Assembly: GCA_021770615.1 (NCBI GenBank)
Contig: JAETQR010000019.1
Span: forward strand, 1-64,000
Reading direction: 5' to 3'
Source of the DNA: Lachnospiraceae bacterium
Lineage (GTDB): Bacteria; Bacillota_A; Clostridia; Lachnospirales; Lachnospiraceae
Length of the DNA: 64,000 nt
Under the pieces are notes generated by a model that had not been told where the DNA came from, ran no database searches, and worked only from the letters and a program-made list of their open reading frames with translations. The position numbers and the translations under genes were made by a program. Numbering within the stretch: position 1 is the stretch's first letter; each line of letters opens with the position of its first letter. Positions 45,555 to 54,685 of the stretch are shown in pieces.

Positions 45555-47264
45555 ATGATAGAAATGTTTCGATATTTGACGGGGATCATAGGAAAAGAGG
45601 ACAAGAAGACATGGAGAAGGTTGGTTATCACCAGTTTCGTAACTCCGGTCGCTGATATTTTTAGCTTTTCTTCATTGATCTATATTGTGAATACAATTGT
45701 CAGTGAAGAGAGAGTATCATTGGAAATGACCTTGTTTGCCTTTTTTATGGGGATCGTATCACTGCTTGTTGGATTTTTTGAATTATATAAGTGTGAGATC
45801 AGTAATCGGCTTGAATTTTTCGGCGCACATAGGTTGTCGGTGAAAGTCTGTGAACTGTTTATAAAGGAGGATCTGCTCCGCCACAATCAAAAGGATGCAA
45901 TACAGGCGCTGTCTATGGTGCGGACAGATACTCAGAATTGCATTGATATTCTTATTATTGGCGTTCGATTATGGCCGAATGTCATTACTATGACAGGCTG
46001 TTTTATAGTTTTGATCTATGTATCAAAGTGGATTGGTGTAATCAGCTGTATTCTACTGATTGTGTTTATGATGGGAATGTTTTATAAGTATCGGACACAG
46101 ATTAAAGATTATGGTGAAAGCTGCAGGAAAAATTTGATTAAGACGAATGCACAGGTAACGATCACATACGGCGTATTTAAGGAAATAAAGCTTTCGGATA
46201 GACCGGAACTTGTGTTAGAGCGCTATGAAAATGCCAGCAGTGAATATGCGAAGGTGCAGAGGAAATTTAAATTTAGGATCAGTGCGATCGGCGTAATCAT
46301 GCAAAATTCGGTTATGAGTATTCTTTTCATGCTGCTTGCGTTTTTTATGTGGAGTCAGGAAGAAGCATTGCTCCATATTCTTATATCAATAGTAGTTTAT
46401 ATTACGGCCTTGATCCGGGTAATACCGCTTGCGTATTTTCTTGTGGATGGAATGAATAATATAGAATTTAAAAAGAAATCTTATGAGGTATTAAGAGAAA
46501 ATTTAAAGCAGTATGATGAAATGAAACGGAGAGAGAAGATGTCTGCTCAGAACAGGCAGAAAAGGATTATCTTTCAAAAGGGGATTCAGATTCGGGATCT
46601 TTCGTTTCAATATAATACTCATACGCAGATATTTCAAGACGCATCCATAGATATTCCGAGAGGATGTTCGGTTGCGCTTATCGGAGTGTCAGGTGCGGGG
46701 AAGACGACATTACTGGATCTGGTTCTTGGTTTGCTAAAGCCACAATCCGGAAGTATCTGGTATGATGATTATGACATTGTTTCTCAAAGTGACGCTGCGG
46801 GAAATTGCCAGGCAGAGCTTGGAGCGGTGGTAAGTTATATTCCGCAGATTGTGTATCTGAATGGGGAAACGATCCGGAACAATGTGGCTTTTTTTGACCG
46901 TGAGAACGAAATAGATGATGACAGAGTCATTGAATGCCTGAAATATGCACAGATTTGGGAAGATGTTGTTAGGATGCCGGAGGGGATTTATACTTTAATC
47001 GGAGAAAATGGGACGGCACTTTCTGGAGGACAGAGACAGAGAATCGCATTGGCGCGTGCCCTGTATAAAGAATTTGAGCTTTTAGTCATGGATGAGGCAA
47101 CGGCGGCACTGGATGTGGACACGGAAAAAGCAGTGATAGATTCCATTCGTAAAATGAAGGGAGATAAAGTAACGATACTTATCGCAACACATCATATGAG
47201 TCTGGCAAATGAGTGTGATTCCATATATAAGATTGAAAATCAGAAGCTTATACAGGTGAAATAA
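45555..47264 (+). CDS. ABC exporter with fused membrane and ATPase domains
   Basis: A 569-residue half-transporter with six helices in the first 310 residues and an ATPase with Walker A GVSGAGKTT near 378, signature LSGGQRQRIALARAL near 490, Walker B LLVMDEATAALD near 515 and H-loop ATHH. It is of the MsbA/PglK lipid-linked oligosaccharide flippase kind. In this operon it may flip a lipid-linked precursor made by the glycosyltransferases, separate from PelG. GGAGAG lies 10 bases before the ATG. Confidence 0.9.
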   Translation: MIEMFRYLTGIIGKEDKKTWRRLVITSFVTPVADIFSFSSLIYIVNTIVSEERVSLEMTLFAFFMGIVSLLVGFFELYKCEISNRLEFFGAHRLSVKVCELFIKEDLLRHNQKDAIQALSMVRTDTQNCIDILIIGVRLWPNVITMTGCFIVLIYVSKWIGVISCILLIVFMMGMFYKYRTQIKDYGESCRKNLIKTNAQVTITYGVFKEIKLSDRPELVLERYENASSEYAKVQRKFKFRISAIGVIMQNSVMSILFMLLAFFMWSQEEALLHILISIVVYITALIRVIPLAYFLVDGMNNIEFKKKSYEVLRENLKQYDEMKRREKMSAQNRQKRIIFQKGIQIRDLSFQYNTHTQIFQDASIDIPRGCSVALIGVSGAGKTTLLDLVLGLLKPQSGSIWYDDYDIVSQSDAAGNCQAELGAVVSYIPQIVYLNGETIRNNVAFFDRENEIDDDRVIECLKYAQIWEDVVRMPEGIYTLIGENGTALSGGQRQRIALARALYKEFELLVMDEATAALDVDTEKAVIDSIRKMKGDKVTILIATHHMSLANECDSIYKIENQKLIQVK

Positions 47265-47289
47265 GGTTATAAAGGAGAGCGGATGAAGA

Positions 47290-47913
47290 ATGCTTGTAAC
47301 AGACAGGATAATAAAAGAACTGGAATGGAGGATCTATAGGGCGAGGAAGCGCAGGAAGCTGAGAAATCATCATTTTTCCATCATATCAGCCAATTGCTGC
47401 GGAACGTTTATATATTATGATTTGGGGTTGCCATATTCTTCTCCGACAATCAACCTGACCATTGAAATGGATGATTTTGTGAAGCTGGCGGGCAACCTGA
47501 AGTGGTATATGGATCAGAAGCTTATACAGGCGGAGATCCAGGAGCAGCATCCGGTCGGCATGCTTGGAGATGTTAAAGTACACTTTATACATTATAAGAC
47601 CTTTAAAGAAGGGGCGCAGAAGTGGGAGGAGAGGAAAACAAGGATCAACTGGGAGAATCTGTTTATCATAGGAACAGACAAAGACGGCTGTACGTATGAG
47701 ACCATCCGCCGGTTTGAACAGCTTCCGTATAAGAACAAGGTGATTTTTACACATGTCAGATACCCGGAATTTCCATCGGCGTATTATATAGAAGGATTCG
47801 AGGGAGAAAAGGAGTTGGGGGTTGTCACAGATTTCAAAAGTCAGTTTTTAAAGAGACGTTACCTGGACGATTTTGATTATGTGAACTTCCTGAATGATGC
47901 AGATGTTCGTTAA
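47290..47913 (+). CDS. DUF1919 family protein
   Basis: A 207-residue soluble protein: FSIISANCCGTFIYYDLGLPYSSPTIN near 28 and HFIHYKTFKEGAQKWEERKTRIN near 97. These are marks of DUF1919, found in capsule and EPS clusters and probably a glycosyltransferase or related enzyme. The end overlaps the next glycosyltransferase by 20 bases. GGAGAG is upstream. Confidence 0.85.
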   Translation: MLVTDRIIKELEWRIYRARKRRKLRNHHFSIISANCCGTFIYYDLGLPYSSPTINLTIEMDDFVKLAGNLKWYMDQKLIQAEIQEQHPVGMLGDVKVHFIHYKTFKEGAQKWEERKTRINWENLFIIGTDKDGCTYETIRRFEQLPYKNKVIFTHVRYPEFPSAYYIEGFEGEKELGVVTDFKSQFLKRRYLDDFDYVNFLNDADVR

Positions 47914-48841
47914 GGATAGAGTTTCGATAGTTACACCGGTTTATAACGGAGAAAATTATCTGTCGCCGATGCTGGACTCGGTACTGAGTCAGACGTATTC
48001 GGAGATTGAGATGATCCTGGTGGACGATGGTTCGACGGATCGGACAGTTCAGGTTGCGGAGGGATACAAGGAAAGGTTTGCCGGCAGGGGGTATAGATAC
48101 CGGATCGTACGGGCAGAGCATAAATGCGCTGCCGCTGCTATTAATCAGGGACTGCCTTTTGTGACGGGGGAATTTCTGATCTGGCCGGACAGTGATGACA
48201 GGCTGGAGAAGGAGTCTGTAGAGAAAAGAGTGAAGTTCTTGAGACAATCCCCCCAATATCAGTGCGTCAGGACACTGCCCTATTATTTTAAGCAGAGTAC
48301 CGGAGAATTGACGCGGGCGGATGAAAATACAGAGAATTATGTGAAGGAGGATTTGTTCTGGGATCTTCTGGAGTATCGGACATTTGTGTGCTGCGGCTGT
48401 TACATGCTGAGAACGGATGCTTTTTTTAAGATCTATCCGAAGCGCCGCATACCCGAATACCATGTGGGACAGAATTATCAGATGCTGCTGCCGTTTATGT
48501 ACTGGAACAGGTGCCCTACAATACCGGAAAAGCTCTATGGGGTATGTGTCAGAGAGGGCAGTCATTCCAGAACCAGGCTGACACGTGAACAGGAGGAGAA
48601 GAGAGACCGGGAATATGAGGATCTGGTAGATGAGATTGCAGATATCTGCCATATAGATGACGAGACTTCAAGGAAACGCATTGAGTATTGGAAAGCCAGA
48701 CGGAGATGCGCCTTTGCTGTAAAGTACAGATGTGTAAGTCAAGTAATCAGAGCCGGTTGTCAAATGTATCGGTGTAAAGGAGTAAATATAGGCAAAATAT
48801 TAAAAAATGTGGTACAATATACAAGAAGCCGCATATACTGA
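47894..48841 (+). CDS. Glycosyltransferase, GT2 family
   Basis: A 315-residue GT-A enzyme: VSIVTPVYNGENYLSPMLDSVL, ILVDDGSTDRTVQVAEGY near 42, and FLIWPDSDDRLEKESV near 95. ATGs at 47894, 47897 and 47903 are all possible starts. It is the last gene of the long EPS run. 17 bases separate it from the LUD-domain gene, which may therefore be co-transcribed. Confidence 0.9.
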   Translation: MMQMFVKDRVSIVTPVYNGENYLSPMLDSVLSQTYSEIEMILVDDGSTDRTVQVAEGYKERFAGRGYRYRIVRAEHKCAAAAINQGLPFVTGEFLIWPDSDDRLEKESVEKRVKFLRQSPQYQCVRTLPYYFKQSTGELTRADENTENYVKEDLFWDLLEYRTFVCCGCYMLRTDAFFKIYPKRRIPEYHVGQNYQMLLPFMYWNRCPTIPEKLYGVCVREGSHSRTRLTREQEEKRDREYEDLVDEIADICHIDDETSRKRIEYWKARRRCAFAVKYRCVSQVIRAGCQMYRCKGVNIGKILKNVVQYTRSRIY

Positions 48842-48858
48842 TAAAGGAGGAAGCAGCC

Positions 48859-49497
48859 ATGAATGAAAACCGGGTAAAAAGAAATAAATTATTGGGAGAA
48901 CGTATCGTTAAAGGTCTGGAATCACGCAATATGGAGGGGTATTACGCAAAGTCCAAGGAAGAAGCGTTGGAAAAGGCGCTCCAATGGATCCCGGAGGGCA
49001 GCAGTGTTGCTTGGGGCGGTTCTGTGTCGATCGCGGAGATTGGTCTGAAGCAGGCGATCTGCGAGGGAAATTACAGAGAATATAACAGGGACGATGCTAA
49101 GGACCGAGAAGAAAAAAGGAAGATCGAACTGGCAACCTATGACTGTGATTTCTTCCTCACAAGCGCCAATGCAATTTCTGAGGACGGTGTTATAGTAAAT
49201 ATCGATGGATTTGCAAACAGAGTATCGGCTATCGCAGCAGGTCCCAGGAATGTCATTATGATCGTGGGCATGAATAAAGTAGCAAAGGACGTGGAGAACG
49301 CCATGTCAAGAGCCAGGAATGAGGCGGCTCCCATCAATGCACAGCGTTTTCACCTGGATACTCCGTGCTCAAAAGCAGGAACCTGTTTTGACTGCAAGAG
49401 TCCGGACACTATATGCTGCCAGATCCTGATCACCAGGTTTTCCAAGATTCCAAACAGGATTAAAGTGATTCTCGTAAATGAGGAATTAGGATTTTAA
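48859..49497 (+). CDS. LUD-domain protein (LutC-like)
   Basis: A 212-residue protein of the lactate-utilisation LUD domain family (SSVAWGGSVSIAEIGLKQ near 50, DFFLTSANAISEDGVIVNIDG near 95). A C-terminal cysteine group CSKAGTCFDCKS...ICC near 175-190 suggests a metal or iron-sulfur site. Stand-alone members of this kind are common in clostridia and their substrate is unclear. AAAGGAGG precedes the ATG. It does not obviously belong to the EPS pathway despite its closeness. Confidence 0.85.
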   Translation: MNENRVKRNKLLGERIVKGLESRNMEGYYAKSKEEALEKALQWIPEGSSVAWGGSVSIAEIGLKQAICEGNYREYNRDDAKDREEKRKIELATYDCDFFLTSANAISEDGVIVNIDGFANRVSAIAAGPRNVIMIVGMNKVAKDVENAMSRARNEAAPINAQRFHLDTPCSKAGTCFDCKSPDTICCQILITRFSKIPNRIKVILVNEELGF

Positions 49498-49518
49498 CAA
49501 AAATTGTAATTTGATGTG

Positions 49519-49547
49519 TTGACGAATATAAGAGCATTTGTTATAAT
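49519..49547 (+). promoter_or_regulatory. Promoter of tRNA-Cys
   Basis: TTGACG (49519-49524), 17-base spacer, TATAAT (49542-49547). The expected start near 49554 gives a leader of about 105 bases before the tRNA. Confidence 0.75.
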
Positions 49548-49551
49548 GAAC

Positions 49552-49657
49552 AAGTGCTCATAGCGAACCCTCTGGTAAGCTCGTGAGAAACCTCGCTAAC
49601 GGCGAGTGCATGCATCGCACGTAAATGACCGAAGGACGGTCATTAAGTGCTCATAGC
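49552..49657 (+). repeat. 13-bp direct repeats bounding the tRNA-Cys leader
   Basis: AAGTGCTCATAGC occurs at 49552-49564 and again at 49645-49657, just before the tRNA. Between them are hairpins CTCGC/GCGAG, GTGC/GCAC and ATGACCG-AAGGA-CGGTCAT (the last at 49625-49643). Confidence 0.6.
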
Positions 49658-49659
49658 AA

Positions 49660-49730
49660 GGCGCCATAGCCAAGTGGTAAGGCAGAGGTCTGCAACACCT
49701 TCATCACCAGTTCAAATCTGGTTGGCGCCT
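49660..49730 (+). tRNA. tRNA-Cys (GCA)
   Basis: A 71-base cloverleaf: acceptor GGCGCCA/TGGCGCC with discriminator T, D-arm GCC...GGC, anticodon loop CTGCAAC (anticodon GCA) on stem GAGGT/ACCTT, and T-arm CCAGT-TCAAATC-TGGTT. The CCA end is not encoded, as is usual in many Firmicutes genes. Confidence 0.95.
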
Positions 49731-49737
49731 TTATAAC

Positions 49738-49773
49738 AAAACCCGCAGTCTTTTATGAAGATTGCGGGTTTTG
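49738..49773 (+). terminator. Terminator after tRNA-Cys
   Basis: AAAACCCGCA pairs with TGCGGGTTTT across a 14-base loop; the stem itself ends in a T run, so it could act in both directions. 49774-50006 shows no gene. Confidence 0.85.
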
Positions 49774-50006
49774 TATGTCTGTCAGGAGCAGGAATCATTT
49801 TGAGAAGCAAAAATAATATTGTATGGTAAGAAGGATGGAAGAGATGAGAAATTGTCTTTTCCATCCTTTTTTGTTAAAAACTGCAGATTCTGAAATCTCA
49901 GGTGGAGTTGGAACGGATGCTATAGATCGGCAGCAGAGTTACAGTTAAAACCGAAGTTGTGCATAATGCATAATTTCTTTTTTAAAAAATTGTCTATTAT
50001 TCCATC

Positions 50007-50035
50007 TTGCACAAAATCATTGGGCAGGGTAATAT
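50007..50035 (+). promoter_or_regulatory. Promoter candidate for the polyol operon
   Basis: TTGCAC (50007-50012), 17-base spacer, TAATAT (50030-50035); a better TATAAT overlaps at 20-base spacing. The leader of about 100 bases has no recognised riboswitch or palindromic operator. Confidence 0.5.
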
Positions 50036-50147
50036 AATAGCAACATAATTAGTAAAATGCGTTTGTAAAATTATTTTCCAAAATCAGACGAATAAAATAT
50101 TTCTGATAGTGGAAGGGATTGCGGCAAGGAATAAGGAGGAAAGTAAA

Positions 50148-50924
50148 ATGGGCATTATTGAAAAAATGAGACTGGATGGAAAGGCAATTTACGTAACAGG
50201 AGCCGCCAGCGGTATTGGAAAAGCGGCATCTTATGCGTTTGCAGAGGCGGGCGCAGATGTGGCGATCGTGGATATCAACATTGAGGGCGCTGAAGCTGTT
50301 GCAAAGGAGATTGCGGCTGCGACGGGTTCAAAGACGATTGCGATTGCGTGTGACGTAACCAAGCAGGATCAGGTGGAAGCAATGGTCGCAAAGGTTGTAG
50401 ATACATATGGAAAGCTGGACGCCTGCTACAACAATGCAGGGATCGCCCTGAATGTTGCGGCAGAGGAAATGACATATGAGCAGTGGAGCAAGGTTATCGA
50501 CATAAACTTGAACGGGGTGTTCCTGTGCGCAACGGCGGCAGGAAGGCAGATGCTGAAGCAGGGGTACGGTTCTATTATTAATACGGCTTCCATGTCCGGC
50601 CATATCGTCAATGTGCCTCAGCCACAATGTGCATACAATGCCTCAAAAGCCGGAGTGATCATGCTTACAAAATCGCTGGCAGTTGAGTGGGCAAAAACGG
50701 GCGTGCGTGTGAACTGCATCAGCCCCGGATACATCGGAACAGAGTTAATTATGAATGCAGAGAACCTGAAACCGCTCATTGAGCAGTGGAACGCAATGGC
50801 TCCAATGGGAAGGCTTGGAAAGCCGGAGGAGCTTCAGTCGATCCTGGTGTACCTGGCGGGGGATTCCAGTACATTCACAACAGGGTCTGATATCGTGGTT
50901 GACGGAGCATTTACCTGCTTCTAG
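50148..50924 (+). CDS. Short-chain dehydrogenase/reductase
   Basis: A 258-residue classical SDR: nucleotide loop VTGAASGIGKAA near 15, YNNAGIA near 88, catalytic Ser in INTASMSG near 142, and the Tyr-Lys pair YNASKAG near 160, followed by NCISPGYIGTEL. It would oxidise a sugar alcohol or reduce a ketose with NAD(P). AAGGAGG sets the start; codons upstream in frame have none. It is the first gene of a transport-catabolism operon, and substrate is inferred only from neighbours. Confidence 0.92.
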   Translation: MGIIEKMRLDGKAIYVTGAASGIGKAASYAFAEAGADVAIVDINIEGAEAVAKEIAAATGSKTIAIACDVTKQDQVEAMVAKVVDTYGKLDACYNNAGIALNVAAEEMTYEQWSKVIDINLNGVFLCATAAGRQMLKQGYGSIINTASMSGHIVNVPQPQCAYNASKAGVIMLTKSLAVEWAKTGVRVNCISPGYIGTELIMNAENLKPLIEQWNAMAPMGRLGKPEELQSILVYLAGDSSTFTTGSDIVVDGAFTCF

Positions 50925-50991
50925 GAAATCACCTTAATCTCAGGATAGCCAAAGCGAAGGCTATAAAATAAAAGTTCAAGGAGGACATATT

Positions 50992-52005
50992 ATGAAGAAA
51001 AAAGTTTTAGCAGTGGTTTGCTGTGTGGCAATGATCGCAGCCATGGCAGTGGGGTGTACCACAAAGTCGCCGACATCCGGCGGAGACAAAAAGGAAGAGG
51101 GCGGCGAAGGCGGAAAGAAGATCGGCATCACCATCCAGAATTATGAGAATGCTTACTGGGCAGGAGTTATGAGCAAGCTGGAAGAGATTCTTGAAAAAGA
51201 AGGGTATGATGCAACGATTGTCGGCTGTGAGGAGAATTCAGCAAAGCAGATTGAACAGATCGAGAACTTTATTACATCAGGATGTGACCTGATCATGGTT
51301 CACCCAAATGATGCAGACGCAGTGGAAGAGGTGTGCGGACGTGCGCTTGATGAAGGCATTAAGGTTATGTGCTGGGACAATCCGATGGAAAATACAACAG
51401 CTAACTGGGTGCTTGACAACACAGAACTCGGAAAAGAGATCGGTAAAACAGCGGCAGCTTTTATTAATGAACACTATTCTGCTGACAACAAGGCCCAGGT
51501 ATGTGTGATTGGTAAGCCGGATACCCAGGTTCTTTTAGAGAGGCAGAATGGTATTGAGGCCGGCCTGAAAGAAAACTGTAAAGATAACTATGAGATCGTA
51601 GCTACGATTGACGGAGTTGTAAACAACGAAGTGCAGTCTAAAGCAGAGACAGTGCTTCAGGCAAACCCGGACTGTAAAGTATGGGTAGGCGTAGGCGCCG
51701 GTGCTATGATCGGTTCTAACACGGCTCTTCTTGCTGAGTATGGCGGAGCCGGCAAGATCCCGGAGGATGTCGGAGTTATTACAACAGACGTTACTTCTGA
51801 GCAGTTGAACTCTCTGGAGGCAGGAGACGAAGCTGTAAGAGCTATCGTAGGGTTTGAGGGATCAAACACAGATACTGCCCAGGCATGTTTTGAAATGTTT
51901 GAGAGGATCCTCTCAGGAGAAGATTTCTCTGCAGATAAAAATGTATACAGACCTACTATGGAGATCAACAGCGATAATATCGCAGATATCCAGAAGGGAA
52001 TGTAG
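50992..52005 (+). CDS. Sugar ABC transporter substrate-binding lipoprotein
   Basis: A 337-residue lipoprotein with a signal peptide and lipobox ending AVGC (Cys22), a Gly/Lys-rich linker, then a ribose-binding-type fold (IGITIQNYENAYWAGVMSKLEE, QIENFITSGCDLIMVHPND). It binds a sugar or polyol outside the membrane and hands it to the permease at 53610. AAGGAGG precedes the ATG. Confidence 0.93.
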   Translation: MKKKVLAVVCCVAMIAAMAVGCTTKSPTSGGDKKEEGGEGGKKIGITIQNYENAYWAGVMSKLEEILEKEGYDATIVGCEENSAKQIEQIENFITSGCDLIMVHPNDADAVEEVCGRALDEGIKVMCWDNPMENTTANWVLDNTELGKEIGKTAAAFINEHYSADNKAQVCVIGKPDTQVLLERQNGIEAGLKENCKDNYEIVATIDGVVNNEVQSKAETVLQANPDCKVWVGVGAGAMIGSNTALLAEYGGAGKIPEDVGVITTDVTSEQLNSLEAGDEAVRAIVGFEGSNTDTAQACFEMFERILSGEDFSADKNVYRPTMEINSDNIADIQKGM

Positions 52006-52099
52006 TCATTCCATAATCTGGGACGACAGGCAGTAAACGATAGTCATCTGGGAGGCGGTTACAGACCGCCTCCAAATAATATAGCCACGGGGGTAGAAT

Positions 52100-53623
52100 A
52101 TGAGCGAAAATTATGTATTGCAATTACAGCATATCAGAAAAGAATACCCAGGTGTCGTTGCGCTGAAAGACGTTACTCTTGAATTAAAAAAAGGGGAGAT
52201 CCTGGCCTTGATCGGAGAAAATGGAGCCGGGAAATCAACTCTGATCAAATGTTGTTCCGGGGCAGTTGTTCCGACTTCGGGCAAAATTATAGTCAACGAC
52301 AAGGAATTCACGAGTATGACGCCTACGCTGGCGGCGGAGAATGGAATTGCAATTATCTATCAGGAGTTCAATAATGTAAAAGAGCTGTCCGCAGCAGAGA
52401 ATTTATTCCTCGGACGTCCGATCAGGAAGGGGATCGTGGTAGACAAAAAGGCTATGGAAGCTGAGGCTGCCAAAGCTTTTGAACGTTTACATATTAAGAT
52501 CAATCCGAAGGACCTTATGAAAAATCTGACAGTCGGATACCAGCAGATGGTGGAGATAGCAAAGGCGATCCAGCAGAATGCCAAGATCCTTATTATGGAT
52601 GAGCCTTCTGCCCCGCTTACCAGCGCAGAGGTTGAGAGCATGTTCGAGGTCGTTGAGCAGCTTCGTGAGGAGGGGATCTCAATTGTATATATTTCTCACA
52701 GGCTGGAAGAGATCTATCGGTTATCCGATCGGATTCTTGTGCTGAGGGACGGAGAATATGTAAAAACTCTGATTACGAAGGACAGCCAGGTTCAGGAGCT
52801 GATCCAACTGATGGTCGGACGTGAATTGACCGAGTCCTATCCGCTGAGAAAGGACTGCGTTGATAAGAATGATGTGCTTCTGGAGCTTCAGGATGTTACA
52901 GGCAATGGGGATGAGAATATCAGTCTGAAGATCCACAGAGGAGAAATCCTGGGGCTGGGAGGACTGGTCGGCGCAGGACGGACAGAGCTTGCACAGTTGA
53001 TCTTCGGGGCAGCACCAAAGGAGTCCGGGAAGATGATATATAAAGGAAAGGAAATCAACCCGAAAAGTCCGAGAGAGGCAATTGACCTGGGGATAGCGCT
53101 GGTTCCTGAGGACAGGAAACGTCATGGCGCTATGCTGGGTATATCCATTAAAAACAATATCAATATGCCGATATATGAGAAAAATTCAAAATTTAGTATT
53201 ATTAATTCGAGAAAAGAGAGGGAGATTGCAGAAAAGTACCAAAAAAGCATGGCAATTAAAACTCCGTCCCTGAATCAGCTGGTCAAGAATTTAAGCGGTG
53301 GTAACCAGCAGAAAGTAATCCTGGGAAGATGGCTCGCTGCAGACTCAGAGTTGATCATCTTTGATGAACCTACACGAGGTATTGATGTTGGGGCAAAATA
53401 TGAGATCTACAAATTGATGAATGACCTGGTGGAAAAAGAAGGTAAAGCAATCTTGATGATTTCTTCTGAGATGGAAGAATTAATGGGAATGTCTGACCGA
53501 GTGATCGTTTTGGCAGAAGGAAAAATGACCGGTGAACTTAGCAAAGAGGAGTTCAACCAGGAGACAATTATGGCATATGCATCAGCAGCCGATATTGAGG
53601 AGGTCAAGAATGAAAACGAATAA
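52100..53623 (+). CDS. Sugar ABC transporter ATP-binding protein (RbsA/MglA type)
   Basis: A 507-residue double ATPase. The first domain has Walker A GENGAGKST near 38 and Walker B ILIMDEPSAPLT near 160. The second has the usual altered Walker A GLVGAGRTE near 290, signature LSGGNQQKV near 395 and Walker B LIIFDEPTRGIDVG near 418. It energises sugar uptake with the binding protein and permease around it. It overlaps the permease by 14 bases. Confidence 0.95.
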   Translation: MSENYVLQLQHIRKEYPGVVALKDVTLELKKGEILALIGENGAGKSTLIKCCSGAVVPTSGKIIVNDKEFTSMTPTLAAENGIAIIYQEFNNVKELSAAENLFLGRPIRKGIVVDKKAMEAEAAKAFERLHIKINPKDLMKNLTVGYQQMVEIAKAIQQNAKILIMDEPSAPLTSAEVESMFEVVEQLREEGISIVYISHRLEEIYRLSDRILVLRDGEYVKTLITKDSQVQELIQLMVGRELTESYPLRKDCVDKNDVLLELQDVTGNGDENISLKIHRGEILGLGGLVGAGRTELAQLIFGAAPKESGKMIYKGKEINPKSPREAIDLGIALVPEDRKRHGAMLGISIKNNINMPIYEKNSKFSIINSRKEREIAEKYQKSMAIKTPSLNQLVKNLSGGNQQKVILGRWLAADSELIIFDEPTRGIDVGAKYEIYKLMNDLVEKEGKAILMISSEMEELMGMSDRVIVLAEGKMTGELSKEEFNQETIMAYASAADIEEVKNENE

Positions 53624-54563
53624 AGTTGCGAATCAAATAAAAGACAAGGCAATCTGGCTTGTGCTAATAGTCCTTGTGATTGTGTTTACTATTGCTAATC
53701 CGAGATTTATTAATCCGAATAACCTGCTTACATTGCTGCGCCAGGTATCAATGTATGGTATTGCTTCTATTGGTATGACTTTTGTCATTCTGCTTGGAGA
53801 TATTGACCTTTCTACAGGTGCGGTCATCTCATTTGTTAATATTCTGTGTGCTTATATGATGGTAGAGATGGGGGTTCATCCTGTGATCGCAGTACTTGTT
53901 TCATTAGCGGCGGCAACCTTGATCGGGGTACTGAACGGTTTTATGGTGTCCACGATAGGTATTCCGGCGTTGATTGCTACATTTGCGTCTCAGACCTCTT
54001 TTATGGGACTTGCGCTGATCATGTGCGGCGGTATGCCGATCAGTGGGTTTTCTAAGGGATTTGCCATGATCGGGCAGGGATATATCTGGGTGGTACCTAT
54101 TCCGGTAATTATTATGATTATCTGTTTCGCCTTGGGATCGTTTATTTTAAACAAAAGTTATTTCGGCCGATATTTTTACGCAGTAGGAGGAAATGCCGAA
54201 GCAGCGAAGCTTTCTGGTATCCGTGTGGGAAGGATTAAATATCTGGTATTTGCAATCGCAGGTTTCTTTTCAGGACTTGCAGGTATCGTTTTACTGTCTC
54301 GTACGGCATCCGGCAACACCTCGACCGGCGGTGAAGGATTCGAGTTCGAGGTTATCACCTGTGTGGTTTTAGGCGGGGTATCTGTGACAGGCGGTTACGG
54401 TAAGATGTCAGGCGTTATTGCCGGTACATTTATTATCGGCGCACTGAAAAACGGTATGGTGCTTATGGATGTAAGTTCTTATGCCCAGAAGATCGTTATG
54501 GGTGTTGTCCTTGCACTTGCTGTTGGCTTTGACTGTATACAAAAAAAGAAAAGGGAAAGTTAA
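53610..54563 (+). CDS. Sugar ABC transporter permease (RbsC type)
   Basis: A 317-residue membrane protein with 8-10 helices. GIASIGMTFVILLGDIDLSTGAV near 45 and GGEGFEFEVITCVVLGGVSVTGGYG near 235 are hallmark RbsC-type segments. The ATG at 53610 has GAGGAGG upstream and lies inside the end of the ATPase gene, so translation is coupled. Confidence 0.94.
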   Translation: MKTNKVANQIKDKAIWLVLIVLVIVFTIANPRFINPNNLLTLLRQVSMYGIASIGMTFVILLGDIDLSTGAVISFVNILCAYMMVEMGVHPVIAVLVSLAAATLIGVLNGFMVSTIGIPALIATFASQTSFMGLALIMCGGMPISGFSKGFAMIGQGYIWVVPIPVIIMIICFALGSFILNKSYFGRYFYAVGGNAEAAKLSGIRVGRIKYLVFAIAGFFSGLAGIVLLSRTASGNTSTGGEGFEFEVITCVVLGGVSVTGGYGKMSGVIAGTFIIGALKNGMVLMDVSSYAQKIVMGVVLALAVGFDCIQKKKRES

Positions 54564-54685
54564 TAGACGAAGGTGTGGAAGATAAATCCCGGCAGATATT
54601 TGCATTTGCTGGGATTTTGAATATCTGGTATAGTAAAACAAGCCACAGATCATTTGCTGTACCAGGAGAAGAGAGGAGGAAAGAA

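Noticed and set aside
47576..47592. AAAGTACACTTT at 47576 as a fourth recombination site
   Set aside because: It lies inside the conserved coding part of the DUF1919 gene, without the CC arm or surrounding repeat; most likely chance.
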